From: Ignelater luminosus | Lineage: Eukaryota; Arthropoda; Insecta; Coleoptera; Elateridae | DNA: 64,000 nt | NCBI GenBank assembly: GCA_011009095.1 | Contig: VTPC01090933.1 | Coordinates: 144,361 to 208,360, forward strand | Reading direction: 5' to 3' | Shown: piece by piece, positions 17,201 to 26,668 of the stretch | How positions within the stretch are numbered: position 1 is the stretch's first letter | Layout of the letters: every line of letters begins with the position of its first letter | Made by a program: the position numbers and the translations under genes | The notes under the pieces: generated by a model | What the model was told of the DNA's origin: nothing | The model's input: only the letters and a program-made list of their open reading frames with translations | Databases searched by the model: none

Positions 17201-18288
17201 TGCCAACATGTTAAATTGAAGAAAATAATTACTGTTACTGTTTATGTTTCAATACTTTACTGGACATAAATCAAAACCAATAATCTTTTACTGAATATTG
17301 AAACTGCATTCAGTTATGCAAGATTGTACAATACATGTGGTACTGTGGAATTCATAAATAAACAAAAATTGCAGTTTCTAAATTTGCACTAGTGTAGTAA
17401 AATCTTTTTTTAGGTTTTCATGAAGGTATAGCCAATGCAGTAATATTATCTATCTCTAATCCAATCCATCTTCATCGAATTGGTTTATTTAACAATAGCA
17501 CAAATACGTTTGAAACCAATACAAATTTTCTTATGATTATGGCTTTAAAAAAGGTTGCATATGCTCCATTTGCATATTTGGTTGATCAGGTAACTTTAAT
17601 AAGCCTTAATGAGAAAATTCAGAATTCTAATGTATTTCCATATTGTTGCAGTGGCGATATCGAATTTTTCGTGATGGAGTTCAAAATATGAATTCAGCAT
17701 GGTGGGATTTACGATTACGTTACCAAGGTGTAGTTCCACCAGCAAAACGCAAAGAGCAACATTTAGATGCTGCTGCTAAGAAACACATACCAGCTGATAT
17801 ACCATACATTAACTATTATATAGCATTACTGTTAGAATTTCAAATATATGAAGCATTATGCAATGCTGCTGGACATACAGGACAATTACACAATTGTGAT
17901 ATTTACAGATCTAGAGAGGCAGGGCGCCTGTTAGGGTAGGTACATAAAATAATCAACTTGATTAATGGTCAAGATTTTTTTTTCTTTTAGCGAAGCAATG
18001 CAAGTAGGGAAAGCACGGCATTGGAAAGACGTAATACGTATGCTAACCAAAGGGAACACAGATCGCATCTCTGCTAATGCAATGCTGAAATATTTTCAAC
18101 CACTACTTTTATGGTTACGTCTTCAAAACAGAGATGAGGATGCTGTAGGTTGGAATACTAATAATGAGGACACTATGTTATTTCAACCATTAGTGTCTAA
18201 TAGTTCAGTAACTATAATATGGAACAACTTCTTATTAACTTTTATATTTATTAAGATAGTTTTTCCAGATCAATTGTTATGTTTTTAA
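5630..18288 (+). CDS. Ance: Angiotensin-converting-enzyme-family dipeptidyl carboxypeptidase (M2), complete, nine coding exons
   Basis: This is an M2 zinc peptidase that removes C-terminal dipeptides from peptides; 660 codons. Exons: 5630-5725, 9423-9719, 9896-10142, 10198-10504, 10561-10713, 10883-11007, 17414-17589, 17652-17935, 17991-18288; all GT-AG and phase-consistent. Exon 1 encodes a signal peptide ([18 protein letters not shown]). Zinc ligands are intact: HHEMAH (10929-10946) and the Glu in GFHEGIAN (17422-17424). The [14 protein letters not shown] segment keeps the Lys, His and two Tyr of the ACE site, and six paired cysteines are present. Differences from human testis ACE: His353 is Thr (CTASAWDF) and chloride ligand Arg522 is Asn. 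The C-terminus has a hydrophobic stretch (18213-18270), so it may be membrane-anchored. The family is certain; which insect Ance paralogue this is cannot be decided. Intron 6 is 6.4 kb of transposon debris. Confidence 0.95.
5726..9422 (+). other. Intron 1 of the ACE-like gene
   Basis: A 3.7-kb intron separates the signal-peptide exon from the first catalytic-domain exon. Apart from the GGACGTCC-type element at 7790-8007, no gene or recognisable mobile element was seen. A short open frame at 8548-8757 has no recognisable similarity. Donor is CAG|GTAAGT at 5726 and acceptor is TTTTAG at 9422. Confidence 0.7.
7790..8007 (+). mobile_element. GGACGTCC-rich inverted-repeat element, copy 1 (degraded left end)
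   Basis: The segment contains several near-palindromic GGACGTCC motifs, shares GGACGTCCAAATTTCGG with copy 3 (48926-49160), and ends at GTGATATATGGG, one mismatch from the GTGCTATATGGG end of copy 3. The left terminal repeat is not clear, so the start is estimated from its distance in copy 3. It has no coding capacity and lies in intron 1 of the ACE-like gene. Confidence 0.65.
11149..11428. mobile_element. MITE with about 30-bp terminal inverted repeats and internal (CT)n
   Basis: Terminal inverted repeats begin CACAGATTAAATAAAGGTCA (left) and end TGACCTTTATTTAATCTGTG (right), nearly perfect over about 30 bp. They are flanked by a 7-bp direct repeat ATAACGC on both sides, most like a hAT-type (8-bp) target duplication. 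The interior has a CT microsatellite and no transposase. The sharp ends and intact flanking duplication suggest relatively recent insertion into intron 6 of the ACE-like gene. Confidence 0.75.
11197..11235. repeat. (CT)n microsatellite
   Basis: An uninterrupted run of CT dinucleotides lies inside the MITE at 11149-11428. Because it is carried by the element, length variation and other copies of the same microsatellite may be found elsewhere in the genome. Confidence 0.9.
11640..13190 (+). pseudogene. Degraded Penelope-like or related reverse-transcriptase element
   Basis: Fragments of reverse-transcriptase-like sequence occur on the plus strand in shifting frames. The best block, 12266-12313, reads [19 protein letters not shown], close to the LYGLPKIHKxxxPLRP motif of Penelope-like retroelements. 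Upstream a frame reads [20 protein letters not shown] (about 12130-12190), and downstream near 12870 a frame reads VQEHKKS, vaguely like a GIY-YIG tail. Many stops are present. The retroelement assignment rests mainly on the single KIHK block. Confidence 0.5.
13221..13443. repeat. Diverged direct repeat, unit A
   Basis: The unit begins GTGACGTTGAACGTAAG and ends TTTTGCAAATACTCTAATCT. It is matched, with many substitutions, by unit B at 13609-13843 in the same orientation: both contain a GTTGxACGTAA start, a CAGTGAAxATxGAT middle, a CATTCGAyrCAATT motif and a CACGTGT/CGTGTG..GGCAAATA end. Probably an old tandem duplication or two copies of an unknown element. Confidence 0.55.
13609..13843. repeat. 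Diverged direct repeat, unit B
   Basis: This unit begins ACGACGTTGGACGTAACG and ends TTTTTGGCAAATATTCTATT. It is similar over its length to unit A at 13221-13443, same orientation, about 390 bp apart. No open frame is shared. Confidence 0.55.
13994..14143. mobile_element. 150-bp inverted-repeat element (TTCAGGAGCA family), copy 1
   Basis: It starts TTCAGGAGCA and ends TGCTCCTGAA, a perfect 10-bp inverted pair. The interior (AAGCAGCAAT, CGGCAGCAAACG, GGCAACACCTTT) is shared with a second copy at 23299-23447 of nearly identical length. It is non-coding and MITE-like. No convincing target-site duplication is visible. Confidence 0.7.
14775..15037 (-). mobile_element. GGACGTCC-rich inverted-repeat element, copy 2
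   Basis: The left end is CCCATATAGCAC and the right end is GTGTTATATGGG, an inverted pair with one mismatch, framing repeated GGACGTCC-like octamers. CCGAAATTTGGACGTCC near the right end places it in the opposite orientation to copies 1 and 3. No transposase is present. Confidence 0.75.
15554..16556 (+). mobile_element. Fold-back mariner-type element, near-palindromic over about 1 kb
   Basis: The ends are TACAGTGTGTTCAGCGAGGA and its inverted match TCCTCGCTGAACACACTGTA, flanked by TA on both sides. The arms pair over roughly 400 bp each (15554-15965 with 16093-16556). The loop at about 15966-16092, running into the right arm, carries the mariner-type catalytic blocks [20 protein letters not shown] and [11 protein letters not shown], the latter after a stop. 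The left arm is an inverted partial copy lacking about 70 bp of the right arm (around 16131-16200). The transposase is broken and incomplete. It lies in intron 6 of the ACE-like gene. Confidence 0.85.
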
Positions 18289-18488
18289 TTTTAAATCTAT
18301 AAAAAAGAATTAATAATTACTGTTAATATTAGAAAAAATATAGTGCAAAGTTGATGTTTTATTAAATGTAAAGCTTTAAATAAAGAAAGTACAAACTAAA
18401 CTATAACTCTTTCAATAAAAGTCTGTTATAATATTAAAAATAGTCTTTTAACTAAACAACATATGTTGAACATATCTAACTACCAGTG
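18289..18488. terminator. Tail-to-tail 3'UTR region with opposed poly(A) signals
   Basis: Only 200 bp separate the stop codons of the ACE-like gene (plus) and TAF8 (minus). A plus-strand AATAAA lies at 18379-18384 and a minus-strand AATAAA (TTTATT on plus) at 18358-18363, so the two transcripts probably end within or across each other's 3'UTR. A further plus AATAAA is near 18414. Confidence 0.55.
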
Positions 18489-19581
18489 CTAATCGTTTCC
18501 TTTACTTGGTAATTTAGTAGCTGCTAAATAAGGATTATCAATTTCCCAATTCAGAGATTCCTTTTCACCTCCCTTATTTAAACCTTCCTGATTTTCATCT
18601 TCATCATCTGTTTGCATTTTGGTATCTGAATGTTTTGATTCTGATCGTATCCGTTTTCGAGCTGGTTGATTCTGTATTTGTGATTTTGGATCATATTCGA
18701 GATCTTCTGGATCAAATATTTGATCCTGAGGTAGTAAAGCACTTAAATATGGTGGGAATGTTGGCTTACAAGCAATTACTGTAATACAATGGGTCCTTTT
18801 AAACAGAAATGTTCTTAAATGTTAAATACATACATGGAAATATATTAGCTTCTTCATTATCAAATAAATTGTGTGTCGGATTAGTTCTACACAAAAATTT
18901 TGTCAAAGCCTTTTCCATATCTTTCTTCTGTACAGCATATTTTTCCCTAATTGCTTCATAATCTATTACTGGTTGTTTATGAGTCTGGAATTACAAGATG
19001 ATTAGATGATAGATTTGGAACTTTAATTACTTAAACATACAGGTGTTCGAATATAAGCATGGGGATCAGGGAAAGATGGTAAGTGTTGTGGAATATGATT
19101 AGGAAGCGATTGTTTTGTTCCGGCTTGTAACATGTTCATTTGTTTTTGTGGCTGTTGTGGTTGTAATGGAGGTAAAACCGTATGTTTATTGCCCTTAACA
19201 TATTGCTGTAATCCACTAAAATCAACACCTATAAAATACACACATTAACCTTTTAGGAATTCACAATATTTCACGATTTATTTTATACCCATCTCAACAA
19301 AACCCAAGATAACATCAGCTATAACTGGTTCAATACGTCCAGACAATTCGCAATAATTTTTGCTTACTGAACCGATCTCACACAAAACTAAAACAAAAAG
19401 CAACAATAATGAATTCACATAATAATTTTACTCTTTCTAAATAGATTGACTTACAACACTGTAGCATTTCAGTTAGCGTTCCAAGAACATCTTTATCAAC
19501 TGTATCAAAACCTGTTTCTATTAAAATACTGGAAATAGCCACAGTTAACATTTTTCGATACATATTCTGTTGTTGTTCCAT
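18489..19581 (-). CDS. TAF8: TFIID subunit TAF8 (prodos), complete, five coding exons
   Basis: This subunit of the general transcription factor TFIID pairs with TAF10 through a histone fold. Exons (minus): 19455-19581, 19289-19387, 19041-19228, 18834-18984, 18489-18778; all GT-AG and phase-consistent, 284 residues. The start is the first ATG of exon 1 (MEQQQNMYRKMLTVAIS). The histone fold occupies about residues 5-75 (ISSILIETGFDTVDKDVLG, TEMLQC, then EIGSVSKNYCELSGR). The TAF8 C-terminal signature follows in exon 3: IPQHLPSFPDPHAYIRTP. Exon 5 starts with PLIA and ends in an acidic then basic tail with NPYLAATKLPSK, comparable to vertebrate NPYLRPVKK. A Gln-rich stretch (LQPQQPQKQ) precedes the signature. 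It is convergent with the ACE-like gene and in tandem with toutatis. Confidence 0.95.
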
Positions 19582-22500
19582 TTTCAAGGTAAATGTTCTG
19601 CTTATCCTAAATGTCTAATTCTCTAACTATTTATGGAATTATAACTATTGCACTAAAAAGGCCTTTTCGCCCATTGCTATTAAAATAAATATTATGAAAT
19701 TAATTATTAGGTTAGGTAAGCTTTGAAAAATACCAACATTGGAATTCAGAAAGCTCAACTATTGCCAACATTAGATAAACTAAAAAGACTAAATTTAAAT
19801 ATCTACAGTCTGTTCTCTTTTTATGTGATAAAAAGAAATAATCTCCATCCCTATTCCCGTTATTAAAACTATTCTTTATGTAAATTGAAACTTAAGTTCT
19901 ACTGCTACTATAGTAAGCGATCATATTAATAGAAACAGTCCAGTTTTTTTCCTATAATTCCATTTGTCTGATTTTTTTTTATCTGTTCCTAAAGGCCGAT
20001 TGACATTATCCCTTTTTCTACCTTTCTTTTAGGATCAAACTTGAATTTATTTCTATCTTAGAATATAACCTAGTTTTGGGCATTTAACACGAAGTTTACC
20101 GAAGTTAATATTACCAAACTCATTAAATAGTGCTACCACCCTAACCTAAAACAGTTTTGCATGTTTAGATTTATTTACCGTAACCTCAATTTATATCTCA
20201 GTTTTTATAAAAAGTTTGTGTTTACATTAGAACCAACTGCTATTCATTTATGTAAGTGTAACAATGTTGAATTAAAAAGCTAAAAAATTATTTCATCATC
20301 AACAGTTGGTAATGCTGAGACGTCGTTTAGTGCGCAAGTCTAGGATAGAATTTAGCATCAAAATAGGTCCAGATCTAGTTTTCAATCTACTTTTCAGCAG
20401 TTTTTAGGATGAAAAAAGGATGGCATTTCACATTATAAGGAACCGTCCTAGACGTCTAGGTTCTAATTTGTAGCAAGAAAAAGACTGAAATGAGGATAAT
20501 GTCAATTGGCCTTTAGAAGCATACAGAGGACATTGTAAAATCATTAGATCTGGAGATTTATTGTCATATCTGGCAATAGTGGGTTGTAGTTAGTCTTCAC
20601 CTCTTTTTCACCATTTCTACAAAATCTACAGCATCTATTGGTTTATGCTTTTTGCCAATAGCGCTTTTTCTAAAAGTTAGATTTAAACAAATTAGTATTT
20701 ACAGTGTATTGTTTTATTATAGAATTCAGAGTAGGCTGTGGTTTAAGTTCGCTTTTAGAGTGTACAAAAAAAATGCAATGTGATGACTGGCACCTTTTTT
20801 TAGTGAGAATAGCATTAATGTCATATACACTGGGGTCTAGATCAAGCTCCAAATCAAACATGCAAACCCCTCCTTGTACTCCAGAAATAACATGATGGTG
20901 GATCCTAAGATGCTTCACGTCTTGAGCTGACATCAGTATTTTTGCTGTTATTAGAAATTCCAGACAAAATCATTAAATTCCCTGACTTTTATTATTTATA
21001 TTTCCCTAATTCCATGACTTGTATGCATGACCTTTTCTCTATCAAACCTTTTCCCCAACTTTTCCAGGATTTCCCTGTTTTCCAGCGAGGCTGAACTCGG
21101 AATTAAATTTTACATTTCACATTCAGACTCCAAAAACACTACTAGTGAAGAAGTTATAGGGTAAAACTAGCATGCCAAAGTAGCCAGTCAACAATTGAAA
21201 CCTAAGTATACCAAATTTGAACAAAATCACATCAGTAGTTTTTGAATTACGGTTAAAAATAAAAATAAAAATCTCAACTTGGAAAGCCTTTAGGAAGCAA
21301 TCTTGTTTATTGCAAGTTGGGCTCAATCAACCCATAATAATATAACAATACAGCCCATTATTCACAAAGATCTATACAAGTTTTGTTGCGATGTAAGTTA
21401 TTCAGAAGTAAAACAACTTCTGCATACTTAAATATTATTTTAACTAAATTATAAACATTATGAACTTAGAATCATGACGTTAAGTAAAATAGAATGTATA
21501 GAGGTTTTATTTACGATCGGGTATTGTAACAGAATCTGAACTAAAGCAGAAGTATGTTGCTTTTTTTCATTTAATGTCTTTATTTAATATTTGAAAGATT
21601 AGTTGGCTATTGGATATATAGTTTCTAAAATAATCTGGAATGTACACAGGATAGGTAGAAAATAAATATGCGCTACACATTTATAATTAAATATATTTAA
21701 TATAAATATCTTACACTCGAATACATACTAGTTCTATGTATCGCAAGTACTGTAAACAGTACTGTATTGAACTAGTCTACAAAAGACATATATGATTTTA
21801 AATACAGTTTCAGAACTATGTTCAACTTTTTACATATAAATCATTTTCCAAGTAACCTAGGACATCGATTTATTTTTAATTAGTTTTATTAGTTAATTTG
21901 AAACTCAATTTTGAGCACTGTTCAGATTTATAATCATGGAATATTTAAAAATTAAAGTTATCCTTTATTTAAGTACTTACTGTAAAGTAAAAGCAAAACA
22001 ATAATTTTTAAAAATTTGTGTTTGTATAAATACTAACACTATTGTTATTGAGAAAGCTTTGAATGAAAACTGGGAATGGTTTTTAAGTCTAAAAATGTCC
22101 AATTTACTTGAAGTTCCCATGACTAAGCGCAGGATTACATAGTATATTAATCTCGGTTTAGACAAGAAAACCTTGCTCACAAAAAATCTAATTGTTAAAA
22201 AGATTTCTAAAAAGTACACAATAAATTAAAACAAAAATTGGCTCACTGAAATATTATAAACAAACCAGCTACAAATTCATTTAACTAAATAAATAAGATT
22301 AAATAATCTTAAAGAATAGAGTAAAAAATGGACTATCAAAAATACACTTATTTTTACAAAAGCAACATTAAGATTTGTTTTAGAGAGTGGAATCACAAAC
22401 ATAGTACATATTAGCCAACTTTAAGTAGGTAGGTATGTCATGATTTAAAGTGTCAATGGTGTAATGAAAGATTGTATACAAATTTACAGTTACAATTTAT

Positions 22501-22882
22501 GGACAACAATAAAAAGCTTTAAACCATACACATTATTAAACGTTACCTCATTCAATCAATCATTCACTTATTTAATTAAATACAAAATCAGAATTTTACC
22601 AGATCCAAAATTTGTTGGTTATTCTGACTAATTAATTAGTTGAAACTGGAATTTTTTTATCATTCACTACTAAGCACAGTAAAAGATTTTAAAACGATTA
22701 ACATCACAATTTGTCACCAAATAAATCACCAAGATTTATTATCGACTCAGTACGCTTTTTTGTTTTCAAAAATGTCTTTGTACATAGTTTTCAGTCCTGT
22801 AATACGTACAATAATTAAACTAATCACTATGTTCTGGGGGCCTTCCTCTTCGATTATATGGTCTCTTAGGAATTAGTAAACC
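19582..22882. other. Intergenic region between TAF8 5' end and toutatis 3' end
   Basis: It should hold the TAF8 promoter (near 19.6 kb) and the toutatis 3'UTR (just below 22.88 kb; a minus-strand AATAAA is present at about 22736). One inverted-repeat element lies at 19989-20516. Around 20955-21090 there is a CCCTGACTTTT / TTTCCAGGATTTCCCTG-type repetitive stretch common in arthropod dispersed repeats. No other gene is recognised. Confidence 0.5.
19989..20516. mobile_element. Non-autonomous inverted-repeat element, about 530 bp
   Basis: The left end is CTAAAGGCCGATTGACATTA-TCC and the right end is GGATAATGTCAATTGGCCTT-TAG, a 23-bp inverted pair with one mismatch; weaker similarity continues inward for about 20 bp. 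No transposase is present. Flanking target duplication is unclear. Superfamily not assigned. Confidence 0.7.
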
Positions 22883-23039
22883 TCAACTATTTGATAGACA
22901 CAATTCATTCCATCGGGATTCAAAGAATTGTCGCATGCAGTGACCTGCTTTACCAACAGGACTGTCATCTTCGTTAAATGTTTCACAATTATTGAATATC
23001 TGTCTGACATCAGCACAGAATTCTTCTCTTGACTTATAC
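22883..23039 (-). CDS. tou: toutatis exon 24: end of bromodomain and stop
   Basis: It encodes [20 protein letters not shown], then [31 protein letters not shown] and a [18 protein letters not shown] contains the acetyl-lysine-binding asparagine typical of BAZ2 bromodomains. The 2.4-kb intron before it splits the domain in two. Confidence 0.92.
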
Positions 23040-26000
23040 CTGAAAAAAAATTTGAACGTTTATACATGTAAAGCTCCTCTATATTTCAGAATTTTCTAAA
23101 ATTCATACAATTGTAGTATTTTTACAAATGAGTATTGATGATTTGCAGTGTCCTAGGCTAAATGATTCTCTACTGAAATTGAAAATGTTTGATAAAGATT
23201 GATTTTGTAAAGAAAATAGGCATTATGTGTATCATCTGTCCTTTTTCTTGCAGAAGATGAGATGAAAGAACATTCGTAGATACATAACATTCTTTGTGTT
23301 CAGGAGTAAGCAGCAACTAGCAGCGCTGTTGGTAAAAGGTTCCTGAACAATCGGCAGCAAACGTCAATTTCCATAAGGGCAAAGACAACACCTTTAAAAG
23401 CACTTTTTCAATGCTGGCAGTATGTAAGCCTGATTAATGCTCCTGAATACAAGCATTCTCCAACTGAGAAGTAGTTAGAAAACTATTGTCCTTTTAAAAA
23501 ACAGAACTTTTATTTTAAAAAGTTATTCAAACTGATTAAAATTTTATAAAAAAGGCTGTCTTTTGCAATATATTATCCTGTTGAGTATAGTATAATAAAT
23601 TTGAAATGATTATTTTATTATTATCAGTGGCCGATAAGTTTTTCATAGAGCTAAGACATCTTCAAAACAGCAAACCATCCTTTGTTGTTTTTATTTTCAG
23701 TTATTACCTGTGATAAAATCATTTGTCAAGTTTTGAAGTTAAATTGAATGTCAAATGGATAACCTATTATTATTAATTGTGATTACGAGATAATGTAATG
23801 CATTATTAATTAAAATTAAAATGTTATACTGATATTATTATTAATATAAAGAAATAAATATCTTTGACTTATTTCAACTTTGATTTCACAACTTGCCACA
23901 ACATTCACTAGGATTATAGAGAACTATAGCTAATGTCATATGTGAAATCTTGAAGTTGAAGATCAAAAACCTATCTCCTTCTTAAAAATTACAAACCATA
24001 TCTTTCATCCTTTTTTTAAGAAATTAACGAATGATGAAGAATATAGTTTGTGATTGATAAGAAAGAGATAGATAGAATTTTTACCCCCAAGGTAATCTCA
24101 AAATCTTGTTATGTGCACATTCTCTATTTCAGTCTTGGTAAGTACCACTACCTAGGAATAAAACAGCATCATTTTCCTCTTCACTCGACATTTTGTTCGC
24201 ACTGATTCAGATTTTAGTTGCCTTGGTGTGCAGAAGTGCAGACAACATTTCAAAATCTCTCAGTGATTATTGCTTGCGAATAATTCTTTAATTGCATCAA
24301 GATTGCGTCAAAATCGTGTCGTTCTGGTGTGCGATCGGCTTAACACATGGAATTATTTAATTCATGATTCAATACTTCAAGAAGTGCTTGTATTGGTCAT
24401 TATGAGAAAAAAGTTTATATAAACAAGTGTTGAAGTGTACAATTCTGAATGGTCCAAAGGTGAAGTTATTTGAATCTGACATGCACAACTCTTCATCCCG
24501 TTTCTATGATGTGCACACAATTCTTCTTTCCTCTGCTTTGATGCAATGCAGCCAGGGACCCTTTACTGTTCTACATAACATCATTAATGTTTGAAGTGAT
24601 GTTAAGTATACACACATTTTAACTTACCTTGCACTGCACTGCGTGGTTCCTAGAGCAGCGTAGCATCAAAACAAAGGAAGGGAAAAACTGTGTGCACATC
24701 AGAGAAGAGAGGAAAAAAGAGCTATGGGTGCCAGATTCAAACAGTTCCATCTTCATAACCATTCAAGATTACTGTCACCTGAAATATTTGGAAATATTGA
24801 AAATTCTCAAATATTCCTTTAGTTGTGCCTAAGGCACGTAAAGGTATATGTACACTACAGTCATGCATTAAATTCAAAATGGAATGTGCACGCAAGCACA
24901 TAATCATATAGAAGCTCATTCTGCAGTTTCCCTCACCCTTTAGTGTGCTATCTAGTTTTGCCATAAGCCATAACTACCTATACTTTTATGTGCCTATGCT
25001 TTCAAAAAATATGAATTGTGATTACAACAAAACAAAGAATGGAAGCAATTCATAAAATATCAAAGGAATAAGAACATTGTAGTTAATCCTGCTTCCCGCT
25101 TTTCTGGAAAACACACCAGTGGATTTTTCCGAACTTTTGGGATCTTAAACTGCAATTCAAGCTTTTTCAAGTCCATAAGGAATTATTTGGTATTTAATTG
25201 GGGTAAAGCCCCTTTTCAGAGCTAACTTTACTGGGCTAAATATTATGCATGGAAATTCATATGGTAATGTCACTGAACACCTAAATCCAAACCTGGTTTT
25301 GATATCATGACGCCCAATACTTTGGTCATTAAATATAACTATAAAAATGTAAAATAAAAAATATGTTTTGTAGCAACATATTAAGAAAGAAGCTGATAGA
25401 AGCAGAAAAGAATAATAAATATTAAAATGAAGAGCTACTTACTGAACATCTTGTAGACGTTTTTTAATTGAAGACAAATCCATTGGATTCTTAATGATTT
25501 TCTTGTAAGTAGGAAATTGTTTGGTATTCACTGGTAAGAGAAAAGGCCAAGCATCATCATGACATTCAAGGTCTTCTAAAATAGCTTTACAGGGCGCCAA
25601 CTCTTTAAGTAGTTTTTTGGACACTCGTTCCTTGCGGCTTGCTTGAGTGGACGGAGAACTAGCGTTGCTTAAATTATTGAGATCATTTGACTGCATCTGA
25701 TCTTCGTTTGTTGTTGCTGAACTATGTGATGGTGCAGGACTGTAAAAGACCCTCTTAGTTGTAAGCAAGAGAACCATCCTATCTTTTTTTCTAAGGCACT
25801 GTGTTAAGTATAGAAATGTTAATTGGTCGTTAAAAGTATTTGCTTACCTCGCAGGCGGATGATCAGATGTATCGCTATCTCTAGCTTTGGCTGTATTATT
25901 TTTTCTAACAGTTCTTTTTTGGGGTTTCTTAGAAATACAATTTGAACAATACCATTTACCCCTAGGTGCTTTATTTAGAGCGGGTCTTATGCAGTCTGTG

Positions 26001-26633
26001 TGATAAGCTCGTGGACAAATTTCGCACAACAACAAACGTGTACCAGTTGTTGATTGCTTCTTCCCGCACACTATACAGTTTCGTTCGCCTGTTGCTTTAT
26101 TCATACATTCGTGGCAGTACCTATTGCAACACATTTAATTTTAACATGGGTTCATGACATACCATATTCATGTGAATATAAAACCTACCAATCTCCTTCA
26201 GGAATGTTTTCCATTTTTGGTTTAAAGCAGTAAGTATGATAACCTTTATCACAACCATCACATAAGAGTAGTTTGTCTTCATTGTCTCCATTATGACAAA
26301 ATTGGCAGTTCTGCAATATAAGTATTTATCAGATCATACAGAAACAATCTACAAAGTATTAGTAAAGACATGTTATTTACAAGTAAAGAAAATTAATAAA
26401 ACAAAAATATTATTAGTTGCGCAGCCAAAAAATAAAAAATTAAAATATGCAAAAGAATTTTAGATTACTTTGTTAAAGCTTATGAAAGTTAAAATTGTAG
26501 TGGACTCAAGAAAAGTGCTAGTGGTGAATTTACATAAAAATAATGAACTACAAAATTATTATTTTTAAAGTAAAATTAACATTATTAAATTAAAAAAATC
26601 ATTTTTCTACAGACTCTAACGTATACAATTAAT

Positions 26634-26668
<35 letters not shown>

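Larger units (their letters stand above)
11008..17413 (+). other. Intron 6 of the ACE-like gene (6.4 kb, transposon-filled)
   Basis: This intron separates the HEXXH exon from the exon carrying the glutamate zinc ligand. It holds a hAT-like MITE, a Penelope-like remnant, a diverged direct repeat, a 150-bp inverted-repeat element, a GGACGTCC element and a 1-kb fold-back mariner, listed separately. No additional coding exon was found between 16557 and 17413. Confidence 0.7.

Noticed and set aside
19582..19587. Upstream TTG start extending TAF8 by two residues
   Set aside because: TTG is not a normal nuclear start here; the first ATG at 19581 gives the expected N-terminus.
25740..25777. Possible in-frame ATG upstream of toutatis exon 23 ([12 protein letters not shown])
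   Set aside because: The stretch contains the splice acceptor TTTTACAG at the exon start; using the acceptor keeps phase with exon 22, so this is intron.
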